From the NCBI GenBank assembly GCA_006546595.1, contig VIAD01000030.1:1-10677 (forward strand): a DNA stretch of 10,677 nucleotides, written 5' to 3'. This DNA is from Moraxellaceae bacterium AER2_44_116. Lineage in GTDB: Bacteria; Pseudomonadota; Gammaproteobacteria; Pseudomonadales; Moraxellaceae. The first letter of the stretch is position 1, and each line of letters begins with the position of its first letter. Under the pieces are notes generated by a model, which was not told the origin of the DNA, did no database searches, and was given only the letters and a program-made list of their open reading frames with translations. The position numbers and the translations under genes were made by a program. Shown one piece after another: positions 1 through 5,784 of the stretch.

Positions 1-265
1 TTATAAAATGTTCTGGTGTGTTTTTTGACTTCTCTTGAAATCAAAAATGTAATTCAAGCTAGGCATTGCTGTAAAATGTTCTGGTGTTTTATAAGTTTCA
101 AATTTGAAGTCACGGATATAATCCTCAAGGCATTGCTGTAAAAAAATGCGCTTGCGTTTTCTAAGACTTTGTTTGAAGCCAAGATTATAATTCACGAGAC
201 ATTGCTGTAAAAAGTGTTCTTGTATTTTATAAGACTTCGTTTGAAGTCTGAAGATATAATCTACG
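1..265. repeat. Degenerate tandem repeat, about 69-bp unit, nearly four copies
   Basis: Units start at 61, 128 and 197, with lengths of 67, 69 and 69 bp. A partial, more diverged unit fills 1-60, and a broken start of another follows at 266 (AGACCTTTGTGG). The conserved core of each unit is A(G)(G/A)CATTGCTGTAAAA. Each unit also carries a (T/A)TTTGAAG block and a TATAAT block before the next copy. The TATAAT blocks lack a properly spaced -35 element, so I do not call promoters. The array may be a minisatellite-like repeat or the remnant of a repeat-protein gene. Confidence 0.75.
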
Positions 266-282
266 AGACCTTTGTGGTACAT
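1..282 (-). CDS. Doubtful repeat-derived hypothetical ORF (93 aa)
   Basis: This minus-strand ORF runs from an ATG at 280-282 to a TAA whose last base is position 1. It lies almost wholly inside the tandem repeats of about 69 bp. Its product is therefore a 23-residue repeat of the kind (H/I)FLQQCL(V/E)(D/N)Y, rich in Lys, Gln and aromatic residues. One repeat unit is 67 bp instead of 69, so the last peptide repeat is read in a different frame (FTAMPSLNY instead of FLQQCLEDY). The DNA is conserved across this frame change, which argues that the repeat is kept at the DNA level. I see no Shine-Dalgarno, signal peptide, membrane segment or known domain, and the ATG sits in the stem of a hairpin. 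It is probably not a real gene, though repeat proteins of this kind cannot be excluded. Confidence 0.22.
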   Translation of the reverse strand: MYHKGLVDYIFRLQTKSYKIQEHFLQQCLVNYNLGFKQSLRKRKRIFLQQCLEDYIRDFKFETYKTPEHFTAMPSLNYIFDFKRSQKTHQNIL

Positions 283-305
283 CGGCTAGCTTCGCACTGG
301 CCGAT
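281..305. other. 9-bp stem hairpin next to the terminator
   Basis: Positions 281-289 (ATCGGCTAG) pair with 297-305 (CTGGCCGAT), with one G-T wobble and a 7-nt loop. The hairpin lies directly upstream of the terminator at 309-338. The two may form the 3' end of a rightward transcript that begins outside or in the left part of the window. Confidence 0.5.
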
Positions 306-308
306 AAT

Positions 309-338
309 AAAGCCCTTCATTTGAAGGGCTTTTTCTTT
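309..338 (+). terminator. Rho-independent terminator
   Basis: AAAGCCCTTC (309-318) and GAAGGGCTTT (323-332) form a 10-bp perfect stem with the loop ATTT, followed by a T-rich tract (TTTTTCTTTT). On the minus strand the hairpin is followed by TTATTAT. It could therefore also stop, less efficiently, the leftward transcript of the nuclease gene that ends at 372. Confidence 0.8.
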
Positions 339-371
339 TCCTTTTTTTAAAGCTTAATTAAAAATAGCAAC

Positions 372-2333
372 CTAGGACTGTAGCAACCGATCTCTAGCAG
401 CCACAGCTTCATCTAATGAAGTAAACACCGTAACAGGCTTTTTTAAGGGCTGTTCGCTCATCAGACTTTGTGCAAAAGCGGTATAGTACTTTCTAGACTT
501 TGCTGCGTTATGCGAGCTAAACAAAGCAATCTGCCCCGCCCTACTGCCAGTTATGATATTGACTAAAATCGGGTCGCTGCCGCTCTTTAAAAAAAAGTCT
601 GTGATTAAAGATAATTTTCCGTCAGATGCCGTACTAATCTCGGCCGCAATCTTTTCTCTCTTTTTGACTTGCTGACAGCCTTTGCAGCCATGTTCGCTGT
701 AAATCTGTTTTGAAGATGCGTCAAAAATACTCGAGAACTCGTAAATATTGAATACTGACTTATGACCGTGCCGACACACCACCTTTACATGGTCAGGCAA
801 AACGTCGAGTGCAGGTTCTTGATATTGATAAAATCCCCCAGACATCGTGTTAATTTTATTGGGCCAGCCATTAAAAATGAGTCGAATATCTTGCATGCCT
901 GAGAGCGTTTTTGGGTCAAAAGGAATGACTGGCCGACCCAATTCAAGTAATAGGCGATCGCGTTCCGCCACTAACTTATCAATCAGCACCTTGCCAGCGA
1001 GTTCTTTTTGTTTAATCACATCAAAGGTGCTAATACGGCGTAATTTATCGCCCAGTAACGCTGTTTTTAGCGCATCACGCTGTTGCTGTTCGCTAAAACG
1101 TTGTGCTTGATTCTTTTGTGCTTTGCCGTACATGGGGCGAAAATGCGGCCCACCATCCATCTCAATATATAAATCGGCCTCTTCAACATATAAATCCATA
1201 AAGATTTTTTGTTGCGGATGAGCCTCATCTACTAATTTGACTTCGTTTTTTACCGTTAATCCTGCATGCGTTAACAAGATATAAAATAAAAAATGTGCCG
1301 CTGAATGTCGTCCCCCTGAAATCGGTAGTAGGTGTTTACCCTTTAATAAATCGTTCCAAGAGATTGATAAGGTATCAGCCACCACCCCATAGGTCGGTGA
1401 CATCGCCCTGACCTTCAAATGTAGCTCCTTGGAAGGACGACGCTGATGCGCGACTAAAGAGGCAATTTCTGCGTCTATCTCCTCTGCACTTGATAACAAG
1501 GCTAAACGCACGCCAATGCGCGTAAAAGGCTCATCGTCGTTAAAAAAACGTATGACGGTTTCTGCGGTTAATTCGTTTTGTTTGGGTTGACAACGAAAGC
1601 ACGGGCTGCGTGCTTGTGATGGCCGTGAGGCAAAGATTAATTTCTGTAATTCAAAGGGAGTGTATGAGGTGGGCAGTTGACCGTGTTTAGTACAACAAAC
1701 GGTTAAAGGCTCATCACCGCGCACTAAGCGGGTATCGTGTTCATCAAGGGTAGGATAATCGGCTAAGAAAACGTTAAACGGGGCTAATAACTGCTGCTGC
1801 ATGCGGCCTAGGGTGTAAGTCTGTTTGAGTTGATAAGCGGCTACCGCACAGCAATGCTGATGATGCAAAATGGCGCGAATTGAATGTGTAAACGTACCAT
1901 GCTCACAACGGCAGGGAATTTTCCCCAGCGGAACAGGCAGTTTTCCTGCGTTATACGGCGCAACCGTGGTATCTAAGGTCATTTGACCTTGAGTCACTAA
2001 CTGCACGTACTGCCCTAACTCAGACAAATTACCAACCCAACTTGTGGGTTTTAACTTATCACAGACAGGACACAAACGATGTTTGCCATTAGATAATCGT
2101 TTAGGGGTTAAACGACTTAATTCTAAGCCACAACGATGACGCATGAGACACGGCTCACTTAAGCCTGCATAACCAGAGATAATCGTCCAGCCTAAGGGTT
2201 CTAAACGGGTTATCGCTTCTGCTTCGCTTAAGCGTTTTGGTGAGGGCGGACGGGTAGGTTTTTTAACAGGAGTTTCTTTAGAGTCGGAGAGTGCGACAGA
2301 GTGAGGGCGTAACAATGCCTGACGTTTCGTCAT
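372..2333 (-). CDS. Zinc-ribbon protein with a Vsr/DUF559-like nuclease core (653 aa)
   Basis: Likely a DNA endonuclease of unassigned role. The central region about 343-400 has the order expected for a PD-(D/E)XK nuclease of the Vsr/DUF559 type: a hydrophobic helix (343-360), an acidic strand start (NEV near 363-365), D380 in FMDLYV, then E391-M-D393-G-G-P-H397-F, close to the DUF559 pattern IEIDGGQH. Around it are four Cys/His clusters that look like zinc ribbons: C62/C68 with C88-PV-C91; C141/C143-EHG with C161/C162; C213/C214-TKHG with C245-FR-C248; and C520-RHGH with C550-KG-C553. The N-terminus is basic and proline-rich. The start is supported by AAGGA about 8 nt upstream on the minus strand. 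The gene stands alone, facing away from rep, with a structured leader (2374-2463). Proteins mixing such ribbons with Vsr-like cores include phage or homing-type nucleases and putative defence nucleases, and I cannot choose between these. The nuclease call rests on motif order, not on an alignment. Confidence 0.72.
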   Translation of the reverse strand: MTKRQALLRPHSVALSDSKETPVKKPTRPPSPKRLSEAEAITRLEPLGWTIISGYAGLSEPCLMRHRCGLELSRLTPKRLSNGKHRLCPVCDKLKPTSWVGNLSELGQYVQLVTQGQMTLDTTVAPYNAGKLPVPLGKIPCRCEHGTFTHSIRAILHHQHCCAVAAYQLKQTYTLGRMQQQLLAPFNVFLADYPTLDEHDTRLVRGDEPLTVCCTKHGQLPTSYTPFELQKLIFASRPSQARSPCFRCQPKQNELTAETVIRFFNDDEPFTRIGVRLALLSSAEEIDAEIASLVAHQRRPSKELHLKVRAMSPTYGVVADTLSISWNDLLKGKHLLPISGGRHSAAHFLFYILLTHAGLTVKNEVKLVDEAHPQQKIFMDLYVEEADLYIEMDGGPHFRPMYGKAQKNQAQRFSEQQQRDALKTALLGDKLRRISTFDVIKQKELAGKVLIDKLVAERDRLLLELGRPVIPFDPKTLSGMQDIRLIFNGWPNKINTMSGGFYQYQEPALDVLPDHVKVVCRHGHKSVFNIYEFSSIFDASSKQIYSEHGCKGCQQVKKREKIAAEISTASDGKLSLITDFFLKSGSDPILVNIITGSRAGQIALFSSHNAAKSRKYYTAFAQSLMSEQPLKKPVTVFTSLDEAVAARDRLLQS

Positions 2334-2371
2334 GAGGATTTCCTTGAGAGATTAAAATATCCCATCATCAT
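2330..2371 (-). other. Possible 13-codon leader ORF overlapping the nuclease start
   Basis: On the minus strand, ATG at 2371-2369 opens a frame encoding MMMGYFNLSRKSS. Its TGA (2332-2330) overlaps the nuclease ATG in an ATGA arrangement typical of translational coupling. It begins just after the pseudoknot strand 2381-2374 and has no clear Shine-Dalgarno of its own. It may be chance. Confidence 0.15.
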
Positions 2372-2373
2372 TG

Positions 2374-2463
2374 AAGGCGAATCAATGGTGACGAGTTAAG
2401 CAGGGTTCGCCTTACCAGTCTCAAGAGCTGGCGAGCCTTACGGCTCCCCCACCTAACCCGTCA
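2374..2463 (-). ncRNA. Candidate structured leader RNA with pseudoknot
   Basis: Read on the minus strand (same direction as the nuclease gene), 2463-2447 pairs with 2389-2405 over 17 contiguous positions. Four of these are G-U pairs that would become mismatches on the other strand. Inside this stem are two hairpins. 2446-2442 pairs with 2437-2433, closed by a GUAA (GNRA) tetraloop. 2432-2428 pairs with 2418-2414, with a 9-nt loop. The unpaired strand AAGGCGAA (2413-2406) is perfectly complementary to UUCGCCUU (2381-2374), 7 nt beyond the closing stem, giving a pseudoknot. The RNA ends about 40 nt before the nuclease ATG and leaves its Shine-Dalgarno free. A competing small hairpin, CGTC/GACG (2472-2469 with 2462-2459), also exists. 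I do not recognise a known family. It could be a cis-regulatory leader or a separate small RNA. Confidence 0.45.
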
Positions 2464-2486
2464 TAACAGACGTGCAGGCAGAATTG

Positions 2487-2525
2487 AGCGCAAAAAAATA
2501 CCGCAGAGCGCGGTATATTTTGCTC
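2487..2525 (-). terminator. Hairpin with terminator character, possibly bidirectional
   Basis: ATACCGC (2498-2504) pairs with GCGGTAT (2510-2516) around the loop AGAGC. The stem can extend through an A/T stretch to GAGC (2487-2490) with GCTC (2522-2525). On the minus strand the core stem is followed by seven T, a good intrinsic terminator. It would insulate the nuclease leader from leftward transcription out of the origin region. On the plus strand the tail is only ATTTTG. Confidence 0.5.
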
Positions 2526-2879
2526 TTGAGGATATACAGGAGGCGAAGCCTGACAACGCAATGAGGCGTGGTTTTTACAGAGTATCTGTAGGGGGAAGAT
2601 TCGTCAAGGGGTAGAATGAATGTTAAAAACCATCAATTTTCAAATTAATGGGTAAAAGTATGATGCAAACCTATCGCTCAGCCCGCCATAGCGTCGATTT
2701 AACGACGTTAAATGATTTTTGGCTACCTTGAGTCATCCAATGCGGATTAAGCGTAAAATGGTGCGTTTTAGATGGGTTATATGATTTCCGTTTATAATCG
2801 TTATGTTGAAGTGAACAGTGATCTCTGCTTATTGGTCTAAATTGTTCTCATTTTGTTAGGTCGAGATGGTCAAATATTA
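2526..2879. other. Intergenic stretch without a convincing gene
   Basis: I find no gene that I can support here. It holds an AGGCGAAGCCT palindrome (2541-2551), which shares GGCGAA with the leader RNA, and a TACAGA-GTA-TCTGTA hairpin (2576-2590). It also holds a perfect 17-bp palindrome, ATTTAACG-A-CGTTAAAT (2697-2713), that could be a protein-binding site. A 23-codon plus-strand ORF (2660-2731) continues in frame past its TGA to a TAA near 2801. The minus strand is open over about 58 codons across much of the same stretch. Either could be an eroded gene, but neither is recognisable. Confidence 0.4.
2697..2713. repeat. Perfect 17-bp palindrome
   Basis: ATTTAACG and CGTTAAAT are perfect inverted 8-mers around a single A. 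The size and symmetry suit a dimeric DNA-binding protein. No promoter around it is clear enough to assign a regulated gene. Confidence 0.4.
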
Positions 2880-3022
2880 GAGTTTAAGTTTAGATGCGTA
2901 ATTCATTTTTAGACTAAAAAATAAAAAATAGTTTCTCCTTTTACTACTACTTTTGTATTTATAATAGTTTTAAATACTTTAGGAACCGCCGTAGCCCTTT
3001 GTTATCAATGGCTGTAGCGATG

Positions 3023-3230
3023 TATCATCCAGAAAACCCCCCCACTATCATCCAGAAAACCCCCCCACCTGTTTGGTGTATCATCCAGAAAACCCCCCCA
3101 CCTGTTTAATTTGAGATAAAAAACTATCTACGATTCTTTTTTGAGTATGCTACTTAGTAAATGGCATGCTCAAAAACTATATCAATCATCCAGAAAACCC
3201 CCCCACCTGTTTGGTGTATCATCCAGAAAA
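3023..3230 (+). repeat. Five iterons in two groups
   Basis: The iteron core is TATCATCCAGAAAAC followed by six more C and then AC, giving seven C in every full copy. Copies start at 3023, 3046, 3079, 3184 (first base A) and 3217. The last is cut after TATCATCCAGAAAA and lacks the C run. Spacings are 23, 33, 105 and 33 bp. In copies spaced 33 bp the core is followed by CTGTTTGGTG. They are the expected binding sites of the adjacent initiator. The truncated fifth copy lies next to the putative rep promoter and could serve autoregulation. Confidence 0.88.
3138..3176. repeat. 13-bp inverted repeat between the iteron groups
   Basis: TTTTTGAGTATGC (3138-3150) pairs with GCATGCTCAAAAA (3164-3176), with one G-T wobble and a 13-nt loop. 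It is flanked on both sides by AAAAACTAT and sits between iterons three and four. It may be an operator for a Rep dimer or a structural part of the origin. Confidence 0.6.
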
Positions 3231-3246
3231 ATAAATTTAAAATCTG

Positions 3247-3252
3247 TATGAT
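3247..3252 (+). promoter_or_regulatory. Possible -10 element of the rep promoter
   Basis: TATGAT, preceded by TG, lies about 48 bp before the chosen rep start and 17 bp after the truncated fifth iteron. No good -35 is visible at the right distance. Repression by Rep bound at 3217-3230 would be plausible. Confidence 0.25.
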
Positions 3253-3299
3253 TGGTGGTATCATTGGCTCTAATTTGTTTAGTAGCGAATTCAAAGAAA

Positions 3300-4622
3300 A
3301 TGACTAAAAACGATAAAGCAGAAATCAGCACAGTGGCCGTTCGTAAATCACCTAAAAAACCACTCAAAACTCCTCAGAGTTTAATTCATATTAAACATAC
3401 TATTTCGTTGCTTCAGTACAAGCTTTGGATTTTATTATTACAAGAGTTTAAGCGTCAGTTTGACATGAATGAACCAGTTGATTCACATGGTTTTCGTTAT
3501 GTTTCAATGGGTTATATTGAGCAGCATATAGGTTATACACCTAGTCGCCAAGATATTATTAATGATCTCCGCGTTTTGCGAAAAGAAGAAATTTGCTTTA
3601 ATTATTTTGAAAAAGATGGCCGAAGAGCGCAGTATTTTTCTGGTTTTATTTCTGAAATGAAGGTCACTCGACTAACTATTGGATTTAAATTCCCTAGTGT
3701 TATTGATGATGTGATGTTGGGTGTAGATAACGCTAAGGCTATATTTCAGATGTTGAATTGGGATGTATTTAATCACTTTTCAGGTAAATATGAAGCTATC
3801 ATTTATAAGCTCTGTAAGGATTATATTGGGGTTGGCCGTACGCCGTACATGACAATTGACGAGCTTCGCGAATATATGGGGGTTAAGCCGTCAGAGTACG
3901 CAGAGTTTATGAAGCTTAATGAATGGGTGATTAAAAAACCAATTAAATCAATTAATGATAGTGAGATCTCCGATATTGTAGTAGAGGCGATATACAATCG
4001 AAATGGACGTAAAGTTATTGGTATTCATTTTACGGTCAAGCTAAAGCATCAGGCTTCTTTCCCCTTTGTAGAGCCACAAAGCAACCCCGCATTCACCTAC
4101 GCTAAAGTGACTATTCCAATTTCAGAACAGGAGGAATACCTCGCAGCGTATACAGCGGAAAAAATTAGTCTATCCATAGAGCGTGCCAATCAGTATTGTG
4201 AGCAGTTAGAAAAAAAACAAAAGTCAGCGAACTATGGTGCAATATACAAAATAGCTATTGCAGAAAATTGGGGACAACAACTTGAAGAGCAACGTGTCAT
4301 TGATGCCGAGATAAAAGTAAAAAAATCCAAAAATAAAACTCGTGAAAATGAGGAGTTATTAGTTGCTCAAATTCAAAATAAATCAGATTGGGCTATGATA
4401 AACCAGCGTTTCCTTGAGCGTTTTAAAAGCTTACCAGACGACGAGCAGCATGCCCTAATAGATGATTGTATTAAGGCTCAGAAGCAGGTGTTTAAAACGA
4501 TGGCTCGTAAAAATTATGAAAAATTTCAATTAGATGTTTTAGATAAACCGTCATTTACCGCGTTGTTGTGGCCGTATTTAGCCGAACGTTGGAACGAGCC
4601 TATTGAGAATTTTTTGGGCTAA
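3300..4622 (+). CDS. Rep_3-family plasmid replication initiator (440 aa)
   Basis: Initiator that should bind the iterons at 3023-3230 and open the origin. The N-terminal half matches the two winged-helix Rep_3/RepB fold. The first domain starts near residue 27 (SLIHIKHTISLLQYKLW). The second contains FSGKYEAIIYKLCKDY (about 159-174), TPYMTIDELREYMGV (about 181-195), a W..KKPIKSIND segment (about 209-221) and GRKVIGIHFTVK (about 236-247). The roughly 190 C-terminal residues are charged, helical and Lys/Glu-rich, and make the protein longer than typical Rep_3 initiators. An upstream TTG (3252) would add 16 residues. I chose ATG 3300 because the sequence then starts MTKNDKAEIS and the extension is hydrophobic and unlike the family. 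The Shine-Dalgarno (AAAGAAA directly before ATG) is poor. Codon use is AT-rich. Confidence 0.92.
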   Translation: MTKNDKAEISTVAVRKSPKKPLKTPQSLIHIKHTISLLQYKLWILLLQEFKRQFDMNEPVDSHGFRYVSMGYIEQHIGYTPSRQDIINDLRVLRKEEICFNYFEKDGRRAQYFSGFISEMKVTRLTIGFKFPSVIDDVMLGVDNAKAIFQMLNWDVFNHFSGKYEAIIYKLCKDYIGVGRTPYMTIDELREYMGVKPSEYAEFMKLNEWVIKKPIKSINDSEISDIVVEAIYNRNGRKVIGIHFTVKLKHQASFPFVEPQSNPAFTYAKVTIPISEQEEYLAAYTAEKISLSIERANQYCEQLEKKQKSANYGAIYKIAIAENWGQQLEEQRVIDAEIKVKKSKNKTRENEELLVAQIQNKSDWAMINQRFLERFKSLPDDEQHALIDDCIKAQKQVFKTMARKNYEKFQLDVLDKPSFTALLWPYLAERWNEPIENFLG

Positions 4623-4648
4623 AAAGACTTGCATTTTTTTTAAAACCC

Positions 4649-4654
4649 TATAGT
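4649..4654 (+). promoter_or_regulatory. Possible -10 element of the parA promoter
   Basis: TATAGT matches five of six bases of a sigma-70 -10 and ends where the first TGTTG-N4-CAACA operator begins. No good -35 is visible. An alternative -10, TACAAT (4714-4719), lies after the operators. If 4649-4654 is correct, bound RHH protein would cover the transcription start. Confidence 0.25.
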
Positions 4655-4686
4655 TTGTTGCAAACAACATTTGTTGTAATCAACAT
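4654..4686. promoter_or_regulatory. Two TGTTG-N4-CAACA inverted repeats upstream of parA
   Basis: The first site is TGTTG (4656-4660), CAAA, CAACA (4665-4669). The second is TGTTG (4672-4676), TAAT, CAACA (4681-4685). Both are flanked by TT on the left and T on the right. Their centres are 16 bp apart, twice the 8-bp period of the arrays at 5785 and 10615. The right half of the second site, AATCAACA, is exactly the octamer of the 10615 array. They are likely operator and/or centromere sites for the RHH protein encoded at 5486-5698. Confidence 0.6.
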
Positions 4687-4790
4687 TAAAACAAATGTAT
4701 TTTTGCTGTTTAATACAATGCTTATGTCTTTAGCTATCTGTAAGTAAATAGGCGATAAGCGCATAAGTCCTAAAGTAGATGAATTTATTT

Positions 4791-5432
4791 ATGTACACGA
4801 TTGCATTTCTTTCGCAAAAAGGCGGAGCAGGAAAAACAACCTTAGCAACGTGCGTTGCTCGTCAACTACAACTTGAAGGCGAAGATGTCATTTTGGTTGA
4901 CTCGGATCCACAAGGCAGTGCTAGAGATTGGCGAGCCGCCTCAGATAAGGACACTGTGGTAGTTGTAGGGGTTGATCGCCCGACTCTCGATAAAGATATT
5001 AAAACGCTTTCCAATAACGGCAAACGTTGGGTAGTCGTTGATGGTGCGCCACGCTCTGAGCAAATGACTGTTTCTACCATTAAAGCAGCCGATATAGTGC
5101 TTATTCCTGTTCAGCCATCTCCCTATGATGTTTGGGCTGCTGAAGACTTAGTGTCTATTGTTCGAGCCAGACAAGAGGTCACAGACGGCAAACCTAAAGC
5201 TGCTTTTTTAATTTCTAGAGCCATTAAGCGTACAGAGCTTGGCAAAGAAGTTGTGGGTGCTTTAGAGGATTTTGAGCTGCCTGTTTTTGTGTCAAAAACA
5301 ACACAACTCGTCACCTATCCCAAGTCGGCAAGTATTGGTTCAACACCAATGGATACCGAGCCAGATGGTAATGCTGCTAAAGAGATTCGTGCGATTGTGG
5401 CTGAGTTACGGCAGATGTTACAACAAAAGTAG
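4791..5432 (+). CDS. parA: ParA-type partition ATPase (type Ib, short)
   Basis: Walker-type ATPase that would drive plasmid segregation with the small DNA-binding protein encoded just downstream. Counting from ATG 4791, the deviant Walker A box KGGAGKTT is at residues 10-17, with the signature lysine K10. A' is VDSDPQGSARDW (36-47) and Walker B is WVVVDGAPR (about 80-88). With 213 residues and no N-terminal helix-turn-helix, it fits the ParF/IncC-like type Ib group. In that group autoregulation is by the partner protein rather than by ParA. ATG 4779 would add four residues (MNLF). I prefer 4791 because MYTIAFLSQKGG matches the usual distance to Walker A, but neither start has a convincing Shine-Dalgarno. 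Two TGTTG-N4-CAACA sites lie about 100 bp upstream. Confidence 0.92.
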   Translation: MYTIAFLSQKGGAGKTTLATCVARQLQLEGEDVILVDSDPQGSARDWRAASDKDTVVVVGVDRPTLDKDIKTLSNNGKRWVVVDGAPRSEQMTVSTIKAADIVLIPVQPSPYDVWAAEDLVSIVRARQEVTDGKPKAAFLISRAIKRTELGKEVVGALEDFELPVFVSKTTQLVTYPKSASIGSTPMDTEPDGNAAKEIRAIVAELRQMLQQK

Positions 5433-5457
5433 AAATGTTGTTTTGTTGAAAGCAACA
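5421..5457. promoter_or_regulatory. TGTTG/CAACA half-site cluster between parA and the RHH gene
   Basis: Half-sites lie at 5421 (CAACA, inside the parA end), 5436 (TGTTG), 5444 (TGTTG) and 5453 (CAACA). The two TGTTG copies are 8 bp apart. The last pair forms TGTTG-AAAG-CAACA, with the same 4-bp spacer as upstream of parA. The octamer TGTTGAAA at 5444-5451 is exactly the unit of the 5785 array. It probably lets the RHH protein act on its own gene or adds to the centromere. Confidence 0.55.
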
Positions 5458-5485
5458 AATGTTTAATTTTTTGGTGGTTTTATTT

Positions 5486-5698
5486 ATGGCTCTTGGAAGA
5501 AAAAAAACAGGTACAAATAACCCTCTTTTAGCTGAGGTAGTCACTGAAGCGCAAAAAGAAAATTTAATTCCTTTGCATGTGCAAATTCCTGCAAGCCTTC
5601 ATCAGCAAACCAAGATATTTGCGGTGCAGTCTGGCCAATCGGTTAAAGACATCGTAATAGCGGCCTTGGAATATCATTTAGAGCAGCAATCTAAATAA
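5486..5698 (+). CDS. Small ribbon-helix-helix DNA-binding partition protein (70 aa)
   Basis: Likely the centromere-binding partner of ParA. After a flexible basic N-terminus (MALGRKKTGTNNP), residues about 29-70 have the RHH pattern: a short strand (LHVQIP), helix A (ASLHQQTKIFAVQSG) and helix B (SVKDIVIAALEYHLEQ). Strands of two chains would pair and enter the major groove. ParG and Omega proteins are built the same way, and the mobile N-terminus is what stimulates the ATPase in ParG. ATG 5459 in the same frame would add MFNFLVVLF. I reject it because the extension is hydrophobic and overlaps the CAACA site, while ATG 5486 has GGTGG 8 nt upstream. It follows parA by 53 bp and ends before a terminator. 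The TGTTG sites around it are the obvious target candidates. Confidence 0.82.
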   Translation: MALGRKKTGTNNPLLAEVVTEAQKENLIPLHVQIPASLHQQTKIFAVQSGQSVKDIVIAALEYHLEQQSK

Positions 5699-5713
5699 CC
5701 GTTACCTTTCTCA

Positions 5714-5750
5714 AAAACGCATCTGTGATACAGACAGATGCTTATTTTTA
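5714..5750 (+). terminator. Rho-independent terminator of the par operon
   Basis: GCATCTGT (5719-5726) pairs with ACAGATGC (5734-5741) around the loop GATACAG. It is preceded by AAAAAC and followed by TTATTTTTA. It lies 15 bp after the RHH stop codon and separates the par genes from the hsd operon. Confidence 0.8.
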
Positions 5751-5752
5751 AA

Positions 5753-5781
5753 TTGACCTAATTTGATATAAACAATTCAAT
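5753..5781 (+). promoter_or_regulatory. Candidate promoter of the hsdM-hsdS-fic operon
   Basis: TTGACC (5753-5758), a 17-bp spacer and TTCAAT (5776-5781) match the -35 (5/6) and -10 (4/6) consensus. The predicted start, near 5788, falls inside the octamer array that begins at 5785. A protein filling the array would cover the start site and the ribosome binding region. Confidence 0.45.
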
Positions 5782-5784
5782 CAA

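Larger units (their letters stand above)
2880..3240. other. Probable plasmid replication origin (iteron type)
   Basis: An AT-rich stretch (about 2880-2990, including long A and T runs near 2906-2930) lies left of five iterons and an inverted repeat, and the rep gene starts at 3300. This is the usual layout of Rep_3-type iteron origins, where the AT-rich block is the likely unwinding element. I see no good DnaA box in the region. Origin function is inferred from layout only. Confidence 0.7.

Noticed and set aside
61..265. Promoters at the TATAAT blocks of the repeat
   Set aside because: The nearest TTGAAG lies only 7-8 bp before each TATAAT, far from the 16-18 bp needed, and the blocks are explained by the repeat unit.
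847..1110. 87-codon plus-strand ORF opposite the nuclease gene
   Set aside because: An antisense shadow of the nuclease-core region. It has no ribosome binding site and unnatural composition.
2395..2457. Integron attC-like core sites (GTTAAGC and ACCTAAC)
   Set aside because: Both match the core consensus, but the order is GTTRRRY then RYYYAAC on either strand. This is the reverse of an attC site, and there is no integrase or cassette context. They are explained as the two sides of the leader RNA stem.
2660..2731. 23-codon ORF starting MMQTYRSARHSV
   Set aside because: It has no Shine-Dalgarno, no recognisable similarity and a short length. The opposite strand is equally open, so coding direction cannot be judged.
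3023..3230. CRISPR array
   Set aside because: The repeats have irregular spacing (23, 33, 105, 33 bp), there are no spacers of regular length, and no cas gene is present. They are iterons.
3182..3367. Minus-strand ORF across the iterons and rep start
   Set aside because: Its sequence is produced by translating the iterons and the antisense of rep. It has no domain or ribosome binding site.
3532..3539. DnaA box-like TTATACAC
   Set aside because: It misses the last base of the consensus and lies inside the rep coding region, away from the origin block.
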